Part shown: positions 27,401-35,717 of the stretch, one piece after another
How the letters are laid out: every line of letters starts with the position of its first letter
How positions within the stretch are numbered: the first letter of the stretch is position 1
Source: Dermacentor variabilis
Lineage: Eukaryota; Arthropoda; Arachnida; Ixodida; Ixodidae
DNA: 64,000 nucleotides
Assembly: GCF_050947875.1 (NCBI RefSeq)
Contig: NC_134573.1
Coordinates: forward strand, 70,743,315 to 70,807,314
Direction of reading: 5' to 3'
Translations under genes and position numbers: made by a program
The notes under the pieces: generated by a model
Database searches by the model: none
The model's input: the letters and a program-made list of their open reading frames with translations, nothing else
Told to the model about the DNA's origin: nothing

Positions 27401-30400
27401 AGCCTCGCCGCTCCTTAGGCGCTTGGCGCGCCGTGGGGATAGGTGTAGTGTCCATTGCCTCTTGTGAGGCGCCGGACACGTGCTCTTGTGAGCGAGAAGT
27501 TACCAGGGAAGGTCCCGCCTTGGGGGGCAAGACCCCTGTGCCCACCAGCCCGGAGGTCGATGGGGCTCCCTGAGGGATTTGGCTGCGCCGGCTGTTGCTA
27601 GCGCTGGAAGAGGCCGGGGAGGTTGGGGCAGCCTCGGCTGCGCCCACCTTCGGGGTTGATGGTCCCTTCTGCTCGGGTGGTGGGGCAGCGCTAGCTGCGA
27701 CCACCATGGGGGCAGATGGCGTAACTGCCGACTCACTGCTTGTGGGTCGGACAGCCGCCGGAGACCGTTGTGGCGCTGCCCCCTGACGCGCCACATCGGC
27801 AAAGCTTTTCCTTGGCGGGTTTGCTACTCGCCTTCGTGCCTCTTTGAACGATATATTCTCTTTTACTTTTATGGTTACAATTTCTTTTTCCTTCTTCCAG
27901 GAGGGGCACGACCGCGAGTACGCGGCGTGATCCCCGTCACAGTTCACACAGTGGAGAGAGTTCTTACAAGCTTCAGTGGCGTGTTCAAGGGCACTGCATT
28001 TCGCACATGTTTGGCGGCCCCGGCAGCTCTGCGAGCTGTGGCCGAAACGCTGGCATTTGAAACATCTTAGGGGATTCGGTACATACGGTCTGACACGGAG
28101 CTTGATGTACCCGGCCTCGATTGATTCGGGCAGGACACTTGAATTGAAGGTGAGGATTAGGTGCTTGGTCGCAATTTCTTTACCCTCGCGCCTTATCTTG
28201 ATTCTTTTGACATTTATTACATTTTGCTCGCTGAAGCCCTCCAAGAGTTCAGCCTCAGTGAGCTCCAGCAAATCATCGTCCGAGACAACGCCGCGGGTGG
28301 TATTCATCGTGCGGTGCGGGGTTACTACTACTTGGGTCTCTCCAAATGATACTAGTTTAGGCAGTTTCTCAAATTGTTTCTGATCACGGAGCTCCAAGAG
28401 GAGGTCACCGCTGGCCATCCTCGACGCCTTATAACCTGGGCCAAAAACTTCGGTAAGGGTCTTAGATACAAGGAACGGGGAGATTGTTCGGACTTGTTTA
28501 GCTGGTTTTTCTGTGTGGATCACATGAAAACGAGGAAAATTGTGGACTTGGCGTCCGAAAAACTGAAATACTTCTTGGGTGCGCCCTCGTTTCTGAGGGC
28601 GATCAGGTAGTTTAGGAAACGCGTTTTCCATAGGTACAGTTGGGTTTTCGGCCGCGATGCCGACCACCCACCATGGAGCCCAACAGGGGGACGTGACAGA
28701 AGTTCCTGCTGGAGAAACCCTGCCAACGCCAGCCGTACATCGCTGCTATAACCAAATACAGCATAACCAAGGCTGGCTAGCTACACAAGGTTAACCCTTG
28801 CCGCCAGGAAACTACGAAGTGAGGAGAAGTGATGAGAAGACAGGAAAGATAAAAAAGGCGAGAGAGAAAGACGAAGATTGGAGAGGAGGACAGGAAAAGG
28901 CGACTGCCGATTTCCCCCGGGTGGGTCAGTCCGGGGGTGCCGTCTACGTGAAGCAGAGGCCAAAGAGGCGTGTTGCCTCCGCCGGGGGGCCTTAATGGTC
29001 CAAACACCCGGCATCGGCTCAACCCCCAGGATCCCCCTTTCCCCGTACACGGCTAAGCCGCGCACGGCTACACGCGGGAGGGTCCAATCCTCGTGTGCTC
29101 GGGTATGTGGTGTCGCAACACACCAAACGCCTGCTTGCGCAGACGCCCCTGCGGGGACGACTGATTCTTAACGATCAGAATCTCCACAGCGAGCGTCACA
29201 CTACTCAAAATGTTTTTTTGCAATATGACGTCTTTCCTGTCGCAGTAAATGGTACCCCCCTAGCGCCGTACCATAATATAAATTACCAGAATTCACAACT
29301 ACATGTATAAGAAACGACGTGGCCCCGCAGCTATGATGTTGCGCTGCTAAGCACGAGGTGGCGCGATGAGACCGCGGCCGCATTTCGATGGAGATTAAAT
29401 GCAATAATGCCCGTGTTCCGTGCATTGGGGGCAGGTTAGATTCCCTGGTGGCCAAAATTAAACCGGAGTCCCCCACTACGGCCGGCCTCATAATCAAATC
29501 GTGGTTTTGGCACTTAAAACCTTACAATTAATCAGAATCGAGCTTATTTCATTAGCAATTGTACGTGTCAAAAAAAAGAAAGAATATTCACCGACGATTA
29601 CGATACTTCCAAATGCAAAATTCGATCGCAGCTCTATACGTGTTTTTATTTCGTGATATATTGGCGGGCGCGGATAATCTATCTCGTGCAGCACGTTGCA
29701 AACGGAGCGGAGTGTAGCGCGACTGCATCGCTAGTCGGGAGATTGCGAGAAGCACCACGTGGGTGCCACGTGGGTGCGATTCACAGCACGCGTCGCGAAA
29801 GCGCCCGATACACTGCAGCGTTTTCAGCACACCGCACGCGCCATGTCGGCAGAAGCTATGCTCCGTTTCAAACATCAGGTGCAACGCTGTGGAAGCTAGA
29901 GATACTTTTTGCGACCCGCCGTGGTTGCTCAGTGGCTATGGTGTTGGGCTGCTGAGCACGAGGTCGCGGGATCGAATCCCGGCCACGGCGGCCGCATTTC
30001 GATGGGGGCGAAATGCGAAAACACCCGTGTGCTTAGATTTAGGTGCACGTTAAAGAACCCCAGGTGGTCAAAATTTCCGGAGTCCTCCACTACGGCGTAC
30101 CTCATAATCAGAAAGTGGTTTTGGCACGTAAAACACCAAGTATTATTATTATACTTCTTGCAGCGGCTGCGTTCGCACTTAGAAATAGCTGGGTGTTTCT
30201 TGACCCGATTACCGTGAAACTTTTCTTTATATAAGCTGTTTTGAATGAAGAAAGAACTTACTCTTATAACCAAACAAACCATGCATTCATACGGCTAATA
30301 ACACGTTGTTTTAAATCAATATGAGTTTCCGTGTTTTTTTTCGTTAGCCGTCGCGGCAGCCCCACGTACATGCTCGCGCGAGCGAACGCTTCCTGGCGCA

Positions 30401-31225
30401 CAGCAAGCATAGACGGCAACGCGCGGAGAGATAAATTTTGGTGACCGGACTTCTTGCGTAGCTTAAAAAAATTGCGTAGCCTTAAAAATGATTTGATTTG
30501 CTTAAACGACCTGTGCTCTCGCTAGTATTCAAATTATATAAATGCACATAGAAAGCACGAGTCCTCTTGCCATAGTTTGTGTACATACGAGGTACATATG
30601 AACCTAGATTAGAAAAATGAGAAGCCGATGCGACAAGGTGCACCGCTATATTGCAACGTAGATCTGTGATGCTCCTGCACAAAGGTAACAATAGGCCGCG
30701 TGATAAATTATTTTTGCAGAAGCGATTAGTACGTATTTTTCCTAGCTGTGTGCTGAGACAGTTTATATAGAGCGCATGTAGATAATGGCATGTGCGTAAC
30801 AGGCGCCAGAATTGAAGAACTGGCTCAGAGGGTGAACGGTAGGAGTGCGAATTAGCTCAGCCACTACAGCACACATTCTCTAACAAAGCCAGCTTTAGTG
30901 CACAAAAGGAGAAAACATGCGCAGTCGTGAAAACAATGCTTGAAAGATGCGAAACAAGGTAAGAGATCACCTGAGCCGGCTGACTAGTTGCTACAGATGG
31001 AGACGTGCTGGGAGGACACGATGCCAGAGCAGGAGGCTTCTCCGTCCCTCCATTGTAGCTCTCGCGGCAGGCATCATCCGGGAAGCCTAGCGATTCGCGC
31101 AGCAGTTGCACAGCAGAAATATCCCGGCCCCCGGCGATGCGTTCACTAGCCGGCCATCGCACACCAAGACGTTGCCGTGACGACGTTGGGTTCTCCAATT
31201 CTTGCGGATCCGCTGGCGTGTCCAT
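10853..31225 (-). CDS. M13 (neprilysin-like) membrane peptidase homologue, probably catalytically dead
   Basis: This is the whole gene: four coding exons joined 31225-30971, 21039-20333, 19437-19106, 12254-10853, about 898 codons. The predicted protein is type II: an 85-residue Pro/Ser-rich cytoplasmic tail, a membrane anchor at about residues 108-129, then an M13 ectodomain opening with CDTSEC and DPCQDFHDYVCSTW and closing with a CQPF cysteine. Active M13 enzymes cut peptides outside the cell using HExxH and ExxxD zinc sites. Here GGLGSLFATLLLHAFD replaces GGLGSVLGHELTHAFD, so the first His and Glu are gone, and the ENxAD region reads STVAGLEIA. Splice phases agree throughout except for one missing base in the third exon. 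M13 families are greatly expanded in ticks, and inactive members are known. Confidence 0.75.
12500..12690 (-). mobile_element. Degenerate tRNA-derived SINE
   Basis: Blocks matching the minus-strand SINE consensus appear in order: cttgcgtgccataacc, gatctaattatgaggcac, ggtccttaatgtgcccgc and a remnant of the gcatctcgccc block. The tRNA-like head is eroded. It lies in intron 3 of the M13 gene. Confidence 0.6.
13337..13571 (+). mobile_element. tRNA-derived SINE (Ruka-like), copy in M13 intron 3
   Basis: The head CCCGCTGCGGTGGCTCAGTGG carries a pol III A-box-like motif, and GGGATCGAATC is the B box. The body has the family-specific blocks GCGAAATGCGAAAACACCCG and TTAGATTTAGGTGCACGTTA and ends TTTTGGCACGTAAAACCCC. 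Equivalent copies are at 29915-30152, 35484-35717 and 60443-60676. It is not a functional tRNA. Confidence 0.85.
13572..15706. other. M13 intron 3, middle part
   Basis: Positions 13572-13680 resemble 29570-29690, also just downstream of a SINE (see findings). The block 13830-13870 is GCG-rich. The remaining open frames have no family support. Confidence 0.35.
15707..16005. repeat. MITE-like element with 22-bp terminal inverted repeats
   Basis: 15707-15728 (CCTTAAACTTAGTAAAGTAG) is mirrored by 15984-16005 with one mismatch. The interior is GC-rich and contains a nested CTCGAG-bounded palindrome at about 15807-15864. No ORF of the element's own. Confidence 0.75.
16006..18059. other. M13 intron 3, distal part
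   Basis: A C/T-rich tract (about 16060-16210) is followed by unremarkable AT-balanced sequence. No exon or clear repeat was seen. Confidence 0.35.
18060..18175 (+). mobile_element. Old LINE 3' end (GGGTAGCAAACCG tail type)
   Basis: TTAGGGTAGCAAACCGAACG and the following TTGTTGCCTTTCC block correspond to the tail of the insertion at 32825-33123. Too decayed for coding sequence. Confidence 0.5.
18378..18469. repeat. (AAT)n microsatellite, about 30 units
   Basis: Pure AAT trinucleotide array. The sequence next to it reads, on the minus strand, GGAAAATAAAGGCGTTATTATT, so the array may have grown from the tail of a minus-strand retroelement 3' end. The poly-Asn, poly-Ile and poly-Leu frames are artefacts. 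Confidence 0.95.
19106..19437 (-). CDS. M13 homologue, exon 3, with an apparent one-base deletion
   Basis: The exon starts after CCATTTAG and continues the previous codon as R, giving RSLNEEVKSALMRLQSSF. It then reads ASITDI. The second half is in the next frame (LLDWQVLFQ, then PAFLNSLEIRF) and ends with two bases at a GTGAAG donor that fit exon 4. M13 proteins have an S-ITD-L...P-LDW-LF arrangement here, so both halves are real. The switch must lie about 19255-19330, where the first frame hits TAG. Either the allele is broken or the assembly has an indel. Confidence 0.65.
19712..20100. repeat. Dispersed repeat starting at a CTGTCCCACGTAAC end
   Basis: The motif GGCTGTCCCACGTAACATGA followed by AAAAATATGCAAATGCCAC is, from memory, the terminal part of a common arthropod/tick interspersed repeat with GGGTGTCCCA-like ends. 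The matching opposite end was not located. Confidence 0.4.
20333..21039 (-). CDS. M13 homologue, exon 2 (membrane anchor and N-terminal ectodomain)
   Basis: The exon follows an acceptor ending TTTATAG and begins DTQDLGSS. A 22-residue hydrophobic run (LAIIAVLALTLVLACTILSF) is the signal-anchor. It is followed by the M13 hallmarks CDTSEC, RHA, then DPCQDFHDYVCSTW. N-glycosylation sites include NRS and NNS. The exon ends MATDQYP plus two bases before a GTACAC donor. Frame is open for the full 707 bp. Confidence 0.8.
21629..21896. repeat. MITE with ACACTCTAAAAA ends
   Basis: About 50 bp at each end are inverted copies. The left end has ACACTCTAAAAAAATTTACA and CCCTTTGGGG; the right end has CAAAGGGTGTAAAC and TAGTGT, with CCACACAACGATAA mirrored by TTATTGTTGTGTGG. 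Two other elements in the window (37147 and 59257) have the same ACACTCTAAAAA terminus. Confidence 0.8.
22095..22887. repeat. TTAA-type MITE, right end partly eroded
   Basis: It begins TTAAAGGGACACTAAAGGCA, a TTAA-flanked terminus typical of piggyBac-like non-autonomous elements. The right end reads GTACTTTAATGTCCC, an imperfect inverse lacking the final TTAA. No ORF. Confidence 0.5.
23209..23221 (+). repeat. Target-site duplication of LINE 1, left copy
   Basis: ACGACTGATTCTT occurs here and, without mismatch, at 29157-29169 on the other side of the LINE. Confidence 0.9.
23570..27289 (-). CDS. LINE 1 ORF2: endonuclease / reverse transcriptase / RNase H
   Basis: 1239 residues. The N-terminal AP-endonuclease domain (about 1-230) shows IIQWNVRGL, CLQETHL, VLGDFNAH and the SDHFP motif. 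The RT domain (about 470-740) has PGPDRV, SYRPIALT, LDMEKAYD and catalytic YVDD in SVYVDDIQIG. RNase H follows (about 950-1080) with FYTDAS, TAEAHALL, FTDS and WVPGHRGIEGN-LAD. A CGRCGERLTVLHVLLEC zinc-like motif is near the C-terminus. The frame opens with ATG at 27289, 46 bp after the ORF1 stop. It would nick target DNA, copy the element RNA at the nick and degrade the template. All catalytic motifs are present. Confidence 0.95.
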   Translation of the reverse strand: MDTQIIQWNVRGLLRNLDDVQELIQKHNPKVLCLQETHLKRKHTNFLRQHITFRKDRDDAMASSGGVAIVIQKSIACQSLQLRTALEAVAVRVVLLNKLITICSIYVPPHYQLNKHEFQSLIDQLPEPYLVLGDFNAHSSLWGDSRIDARGRLVEQFLFSSGACLLNKKEPTYYSLANRTFSSIDLSIVSASILPELEWEVTSNPYGSDHFPVLLRTSKENEFPPQAPRWKIHTADWEKFRNLTNISLADMSSLEIDAAVAYFTAFIIDAATKCISQVNGLAGKRRVPWWNDDCRIARKKQNKAWGLLRASPTAENLINFKKAKSQGRRTRRQARRESWQNFLRGINSYTDEAKVWNRVSRIRGRQTYSLPLVNTQGETLQDQADSLGEHFERVSSSINYSQSFLKHKEIIERKPIIRKSRQNEPYNRPFGIAELRAALNTCKSTAPGPDRVMYDMIRHLHTDAQVTLLTLYNTIWASGYLPSTWKEAIVVPVLKQGKDPSLAASYRPIALTNCLCKLLEKMINRRLIHFFELNNILDPYQCGFREGRSTTDHLVRMEGNIRDAFIHKQFFLSIFLDMEKAYDTAWRYGILRDLSEIGIRGNMLNTIESYLSNRTFRVKVGNELSRPFTQETGVPQGGVLSCTLFIVKMNTLSASLPPAIFYSVYVDDIQIGFKSCNLTVCERQVQQGLNKVSKWADENGFKVNPHKSSSVLFTRKRGLVPDPCVELGGHQIPVSKEHKFLGVILDSRLTFIPHIKHLKEKCLKTMNLLKILSHTTWGSDRKCLLNLYRSLVRSRIDYGAAVYHSAAPSALKMLDPVHHLGIRLATGAFRTSPVESLYVESDEWSLHFRRTYISFNYFLKVRSNKEHPCFTTVNDLTCETLFHNRPSMRLPFSLRARELSTEMDVPVLDQRLMPPAKIVPPWEWQLIECDTSFVQVTKHASETHIKMHFLELQYKYSCTEFYTDASKPHAGVSYAAIGPSFSESGVLHPETSIFTAEAHALLSAVKHIRKSNIQKTILFTDSLSVVKALKSHCKHRNPVITELYSVLCRAYMSNQHVIICWVPGHRGIEGNVLADQMATSIASHTVNSTAAVPVTDLKPFLRRNLRNYWQRLWDLETNNKLHLIKPQLGFWPPVTKSRRTDVLFCRLRIGHTFGTHNFLLTENDPPTCGRCGERLTVLHVLLECRAAEPERRKHFSLAYRQHIPLHPVMLLGPEPLFDTNTVLNFLKDVVLHVFSPTCS
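27336..28631 (-). CDS. LINE 1 ORF1: gag-like RNA-binding protein with three zinc knuckles
   Basis: The C-terminal half holds CFKCQRFGHSSQSC, CAKCSALEHATEAC and CVNCDGDHAAYSRSC, a triple CCHC array typical of I- and Jockey-type ORF1 proteins, which coat the element RNA. A Pro/Ala/Ser-rich tail follows. I chose the Met at 28631 (MENAFPKLPDRP), because LINE 2 has a Met in the same aligned context (AEN/AEH...P-Met). A longer frame reaches 28667. 431 residues. Confidence 0.9.
   Translation of the reverse strand: MENAFPKLPDRPQKRGRTQEVFQFFGRQVHNFPRFHVIHTEKPAKQVRTISPFLVSKTLTEVFGPGYKASRMASGDLLLELRDQKQFEKLPKLVSFGETQVVVTPHRTMNTTRGVVSDDDLLELTEAELLEGFSEQNVINVKRIKIRREGKEIATKHLILTFNSSVLPESIEAGYIKLRVRPYVPNPLRCFKCQRFGHSSQSCRGRQTCAKCSALEHATEACKNSLHCVNCDGDHAAYSRSCPSWKKEKEIVTIKVKENISFKEARRRVANPPRKSFADVARQGAAPQRSPAAVRPTSSESAVTPSAPMVVAASAAPPPEQKGPSTPKVGAAEAAPTSPASSSASNSRRSQIPQGAPSTSGLVGTGVLPPKAGPSLVTSRSQEHVSGASQEAMDTTPIPTARQAPKERRGSLERSRKGRTPVTGPRKSPVT
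28632..29156 (-). promoter_or_regulatory. LINE 1 5'UTR, probable internal promoter
   Basis: The GC-rich outer 265 bp (about 28890-29156) differ from the equivalent part of LINE 2 at only about 9 or 10 positions by eye. It contains a CCCCCGGGTGGGTCAGTCCG hairpin. LINEs of this type must carry their promoter inside the 5'UTR, so this is inferred to be the promoter. Initiation would be at the very end, next to CCCCGCAGGGG. Confidence 0.6.
29157..29169 (+). repeat. Target-site duplication of LINE 1, right copy
   Basis: ACGACTGATTCTT, identical to 23209-23221. Confidence 0.9.
29318..29534 (+). mobile_element. Diverged tRNA-derived SINE
   Basis: It keeps the order of the family blocks: GTTGCGCTGCTAAGCACGAGG, GCGGCCGCATTTCGATGG, CCCCCACTACGGCCGGCCTC and GTGGTTTTGGCACTTAAAAC. 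The central part (GTGCATTGGGGGCAGGTTAG) differs from the other copies, so it may be another subfamily. Confidence 0.7.
29915..30152 (+). mobile_element. tRNA-derived SINE (Ruka-like), well preserved
   Basis: The best copy: CCCGCCGTGGTTGCTCAGTGG head, GGGATCGAATCCC B box, and every body block, ending in GTATTATTATTATAC. It lies in M13 intron 1 between LINE 1 and exon 1. Confidence 0.9.
30153..30970. other. M13 intron 1, distal part
   Basis: No repeat or exon recognised between the SINE and the exon 1 donor. Confidence 0.4.
30971..31225 (-). CDS. M13 homologue, exon 1 (start, cytoplasmic tail)
   Basis: The first ATG of the open frame is at 31225 and gives MDTPADPQELENPTSSRQ. The exon is exactly 85 codons and ends in phase 0 before a GTGATC donor. 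It is rich in Pro, Ser and Gln and has no hydrophobic stretch, fitting a cytoplasmic tail. Its phase fits the next exon, 9.9 kb away. The membership call rests on phase, strand and position; no M13 motif is expected here. An earlier in-frame TTG is not used. Confidence 0.55.
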
Positions 31226-32592
31226 TGCGTTGACGCTCGACACGTACAATATGGCGTGTTATTTCTTCTTCTTCTGCTCTCGCAGCGCGTGCTCGCTGGG
31301 ATAAGTCGAACTGTTCGCACTAATTACTCGTGAATGTACCAACAAAACTCGGGGCAACCTTTCTATCTTAGTAAAAGCCTGTTTTCTCTCGATTTCCAGC
31401 TAGTGCCAATAATGTTTTTTTTTTCTGTTTCTGCTGCAAAGTGCTCTAATTAAAAAACAATAATACAGAGCCAACTATACGCAAGAAATGCAGTTGCTGC
31501 GCATGCAACAATTTACAAAATTTTAATAGATGAGAGCCAAGCCTGTATGGTTCTGTAGGAGATTCGCATACTTTCCATATTTCCACTAATTTATGAAACA
31601 CAGATCCCTTTGCACTTTTTTTGCGCTGTTAGCTTGGCACCACTCTTTGAATAAACTGCATCGCCCATCATTTAAGAGCAAAGCAGGATAATAATACCGA
31701 TCACGTGAAAACATGTGACTTAATATTTTAATACAAATTTCTGCCTTTTGCAAGCATGTGGTTCAAAAAATTTCATTGAAACGTTTCCTGCCTAGACCAG
31801 TGTTTGTTGAAAGGCTGAAAATCCAGAGAAGTAGCCGGAATCAGAATCCGCAACTCTTCGCGCTGTGTTTGAAGTTGAGAGAAGTAATTCAGAAAATTTC
31901 GTTTCTAGAAAGGGAAAACAGAAAAAGAAAACGCTATTTTTCAGCAAACAAACCTGCAACAAAGCTTTACGTTTCAGTCAGAAAATAAAGCTAAGAGTTC
32001 GGACGTCAGACATTCATTTGACTCTGAACTCATTTACTGGAGAAGACCAGCACTGTAGTGAAGATCGCGGGGAATAGCAGCATTGTTGTGGTTTCTGTTG
32101 TTCCTTTGCACAAGTGGCACATACCCATCGTGGAAGAGAATTGAGCGGTTTGTATAAAATGAGTGAAATAAGTTTGGAGGGAAAAATAGTTTTCCTGGTA
32201 CAAGATTTATTATTGCACGGTGTTCAAAGTGCAACGGTAACATACTAGAGCGAATGGAAAAAGGGATAAATAATCATAATAAATGTTGTTTTTGGGAAGG
32301 CGATTCGTATAGGTGCAAAGAATAAATCCTTTAATCGCACTGCAAATATACCGAGGGCTGTACCCCAACGTGGAAGCTCGAAAAGTAAAGCAAGATGAAG
32401 GCATTCATGTTGAGCCCAACATTACTTATGAGGACCTCAAGCAACGTTCTCCTTACTAAGAAAAATAACCGACAAGCAGGAAGAATGCAGTCAATTGTTT
32501 CTGTTCACCGCACCATATGCGACAAGGAGATGCCACCAAAAGAGCCTTGTGTATGCAGCAATTTAGTGCCTCGACGCGGCAGCGTAGGCTCG
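31226..32592. other. Upstream region of the M13 gene
   Basis: The region directly upstream of the ATG holds a TTCTTCTTCTTCTGC tract at about 31262. The transcription start could not be placed. The rest is AT-rich with no supported gene. Confidence 0.35.
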
Positions 32593-33480
32593 TTAATGTA
32601 AAATGTCATTGTGCGTTGGAAATAATTTGCAGCTCCAGGGGTATGGTAGATAGTGGTACTTAGAACGTGAGGCCAGGCTAAATTCGCTCATCTCTGGTAA
32701 TCCCCAAAACATAGCAGCAGGGATACATGCGGTCGGTACAATGGCAAGAACAACAGGGCCACCCAGGGAATCTTTTGCCAATGAGTCGGCACACTGATTC
32801 AAATGCAAAACTTGGCGCCCCTGGTATCCGTTCTAGCGCACCTTGACGACACACCATTGTCAGTTGTCAGATTTTCACATGTTGCCGACAGAAGACATCG
32901 CAGCTGAAACGGGCTTGGACAAGCGGCTGTGACAGTGATGTCACATACCACGCAAGAGTGACAGACTGTAACTGACGACGTGTGTGCTGTGCTATGTGCT
33001 CTTTCGCTCTTTCTTCCCCATATTTCATCCCCCGCCATCCCGATCCCTTGTGTAGGGTAGCAAACCGGTTGAGCTAAACTGGTTAACCTCCCTGCCTTTC
33101 CTTCTCCACATTTTTTCTTCATTACTTGGGCCCAGGCACGCAAATTAAATGAAGAAAATGCAAATTCGACAAAGACAGTACATATAGCGCTTGCAAATTT
33201 TTCAGTCTCTAAACGTTGTAAGAGACGAACATCAAGACAGTGAGTCGGTCAATAGCTACCCGGCAAAGAGCGAGGTTCAATTCGCGCAGCGTTACAAGTA
33301 CAGCTACGAGTTCTGTTAGATGCACAGGCGAAATATCAGGACGTGGGGCTGAAAAGCGCCAATCTGGCGAGGAAGAAAATGCTACACCTGCCTTTTCATT
33401 ACTCTGCGAGGCATCTGCCGCTATTGAAGCGTTGGTCTGAAGATACCTCAAGTGATTATCAAAGCAAGTCATTGTGAATT
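32593..33480 (-). pseudogene. Dead LINE RNase H region, split by a later insertion
   Basis: Minus-strand pieces TNASIAADASQSNEKAGVAF and HLTELVAVLVTLRELNLA (33440-33260) are an RNase H start. A CVPG remnant near 33130 is followed, beyond a 300-bp insertion, by LNQCADSLAKDSLGGPVV (32816-32740) and a further C-terminal segment. This is a third LINE family, decayed by stops and frameshifts. The insertion sits exactly between the VPG strand and the final ADxLAK helix. Confidence 0.6.
32825..33123 (+). mobile_element. 5'-truncated LINE insertion inside the dead LINE
   Basis: About 300 bp ending GGGTAGCAAACCGG...GGTTAACCTCCCTGCCTTTCC and a T-rich tail. It is flanked by imperfect repeats ACTTGGCGCCCCTGG (left) and ACTTGGGCCCAGG (right), a likely old target duplication. 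Tail copies also occur at 18060-18175 and, inverted, at 61560-61665. Confidence 0.6.
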
Positions 33481-35483
33481 TGTTAAGAAAGAAGTTTAGC
33501 ATTCATATTTGTTTGTTTCTTTTGGTCACCTGCTTCTTCTTCAAACAATTGCGTTCATGCGCCACAAGAAACGGCAAAAAGCAAAGCCGTTATAGAGCGG
33601 GTTGCTAGGCGTAAGGGTGCCGTGTATAAAAACGTATAATCTAAAGTAAGAAAGAATTAAGTAAATTTTATTGTAACAATTGAAAGCTAATCATAATTGT
33701 GTCATAGAACCGAAATACTAATACGGATTAGATGTGTTCTTACTTTTTGTTTTTTATCATGTGTGCAGCTTCCTATTTGTGACACAGAAATCCATCTATG
33801 CATACGGACAGGCTCTAGCACTCTCAGACTCCCTCGGTTTAATTAGGCTATATTTATGTTATAAAATGAATACCTTCCTAGAACCTTTTATATGCAGTTG
33901 TTTGGCCAAGGCTTACGCTACTTTTTTTTTTGTTTTTGTTCCCAGTGGTTGTACATTTTAGTGCTCAGATATGTTTGATTCAGATAATTCTGGAGCATCG
34001 TATTTTGTTTTGCTTGTGCTGTGCAAAACAGTCATTTAATTTCATTACTTCCATCATTCAGTCGGCCAACGTCCAAGCACATAACTGCCCGACGTCAGTT
34101 CCGCATGTCATTAAAGATTTCCTTAACATTTTACGTCTCCTTACACCTTTTTTTATATAAGGTTTTGCGTAAATAAGACATTTAGGCCGCAGATGATGAG
34201 GCAGTCAGCGCAGCTGCTATTTTAGTATTTTGTAATTTAACAATTACTCTGTTTACTCTGTAACGGTCACTGTACTTAAATTACTTTTTTCAGCCACCAA
34301 TTACATGTAACCCGTCACATCAGTGACGAGGCAGGCTGTGACAAGTTACGCAGCTTTGAGAACAGCTTTTGAATTTGCAAAAAGACTGCAGTAGAATGTC
34401 GAAGAAAGTGCCACGCAGCAGGCTCGCGAATTCACACGCTCAAGGGGGCAAACTCAGAGGATCACTATTTGTTTCCTCATTTTATCGCTTCACCATATGT
34501 TAGACGACGAACAGAACAGGTGTTGGTATGTCTCGATAGCGAGGGCCACTTAGGACTCATTATACCCATTTTTAAGGCGCCAAAAAAAAACAACACACAA
34601 CACACAAATGAGGACGGGACAGATCGCCATTAAAAATAGGTGTAATCAACCAATACCAACTTGCGCAGCAAGAAGTTCTCTTAAGCGACTTAGGATGTTA
34701 ATAGCAAGAAATCAACTACGCAGCTTTTCGATGGCCCAATCGGACGCATCTTCTCCACCTGTCAGCAACAGTGAAGCCTAGCGCTTCATAGGAAAAACCG
34801 TAAGACGGCTGTGGATTATTTGATTGGCCGTACATCACTTCACCAAGTTACCCTGTATTGGAGTCTAGAGAAGCCGATTGGTATTAATGAAGGAATCTTG
34901 AGCGACTGAAGACTTTGACTGAAGAAGAGATCGAGTGGGCTCGTTAATAACAGCGTAAAAATATAGAGATGCTCTAAATCATCCTGTATATATATAAAAT
35001 AGGCCCTTTGTAGTCCCTTCTATCTCCCAACCTCTTCACCAGCAAAGCACTTCTGGCATAAAGAGATGAACGATGGCGGGGGACAGCAATGCCTTCATGT
35101 GACGCCCCGGAATCATAGGCCAGCTATGTACTCCATTTGGAGTGACGGCCAACTCCCCACCCGAGGTTACTGTCAGTTTTAACAGTATTCTACTGCTGTA
35201 GCACATCTATGGACACTCAAGGCAAATTATCACCGTCGCCTTCCCCGTGGTGTTTGGTATAAAAAAGTGCGATAAGACAGTATCGCGCCCTGCGCACCAT
35301 ATGCTTTAGACGCGAAGAAAAGGAGGCGAAGTTGAGCCGAGAAGCCTAGCGGCTTGATGGGCGCCGTCTTCCGGCGCGCCCTGTGTTGGATGCAGCGTGT
35401 CGGAGCAAAACAAAAACAGAAAAACGAAAAAAAAATCGGCATTGTCCAGCGGTACGAAAACATAACCTAAACGCTATATATTA
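33481..35483. other. Intergenic stretch, no gene seen
   Basis: AT-rich. A weak inverted pair at about 34557-34650 (ATTATACCCATTTTTAAGGC against ATTAAAAATAGGTGTAAT) may be a small MITE. No supported coding region. Confidence 0.35.
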
Positions 35484-35717
35484 ATAATATAATATAATAT
35501 TTGGGGTTTTACGTGCCAAAACCACTTTCTGATTATGAGGCACGCCGTAGTGGAGGACTCTGGAAATTTTGACCACCTGGAGTTCTTTAACGTGCACCTA
35601 AATCTAAGCACACGGGTGTTTTCGCATTTCGCCCCCATCGAAATGCGGCCGCCGTGGCCGGGATTCGATCCCGCGACCTCGTGCTCAGCAGCCGAACACC
35701 ATAGCCACTGAGCAACG
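35484..35717 (-). mobile_element. tRNA-derived SINE (Ruka-like)
   Basis: Reverse-oriented and nearly complete: the tail TTTGGGGTTTTACGTGCCAA is at the left and the head ending GCAACG at 35717. The B box reads GGGATTCGATCCC on the plus strand. One of the best preserved copies. Confidence 0.88.

Larger units (their letters stand above)
23222..29156 (-). mobile_element. LINE 1: full-length I-type non-LTR retrotransposon
   Basis: A 5.9-kb minus-strand element with 5'UTR (28632-29156), ORF1 (27336-28631), a 46-bp spacer, ORF2 (23570-27289) and a 340-bp 3'UTR. It is bounded by a perfect 13-bp target duplication. Both ORFs are uninterrupted, so it is recent and may still be mobile. The presence of an AP-type endonuclease, RT and RNase H points to the I clade rather than Jockey or R1. 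Inserted in M13 intron 1 in the same transcriptional sense as the gene. Its 3' end carries a GGCGC...GCGCC hairpin shared with LINE 2. Confidence 0.9.
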
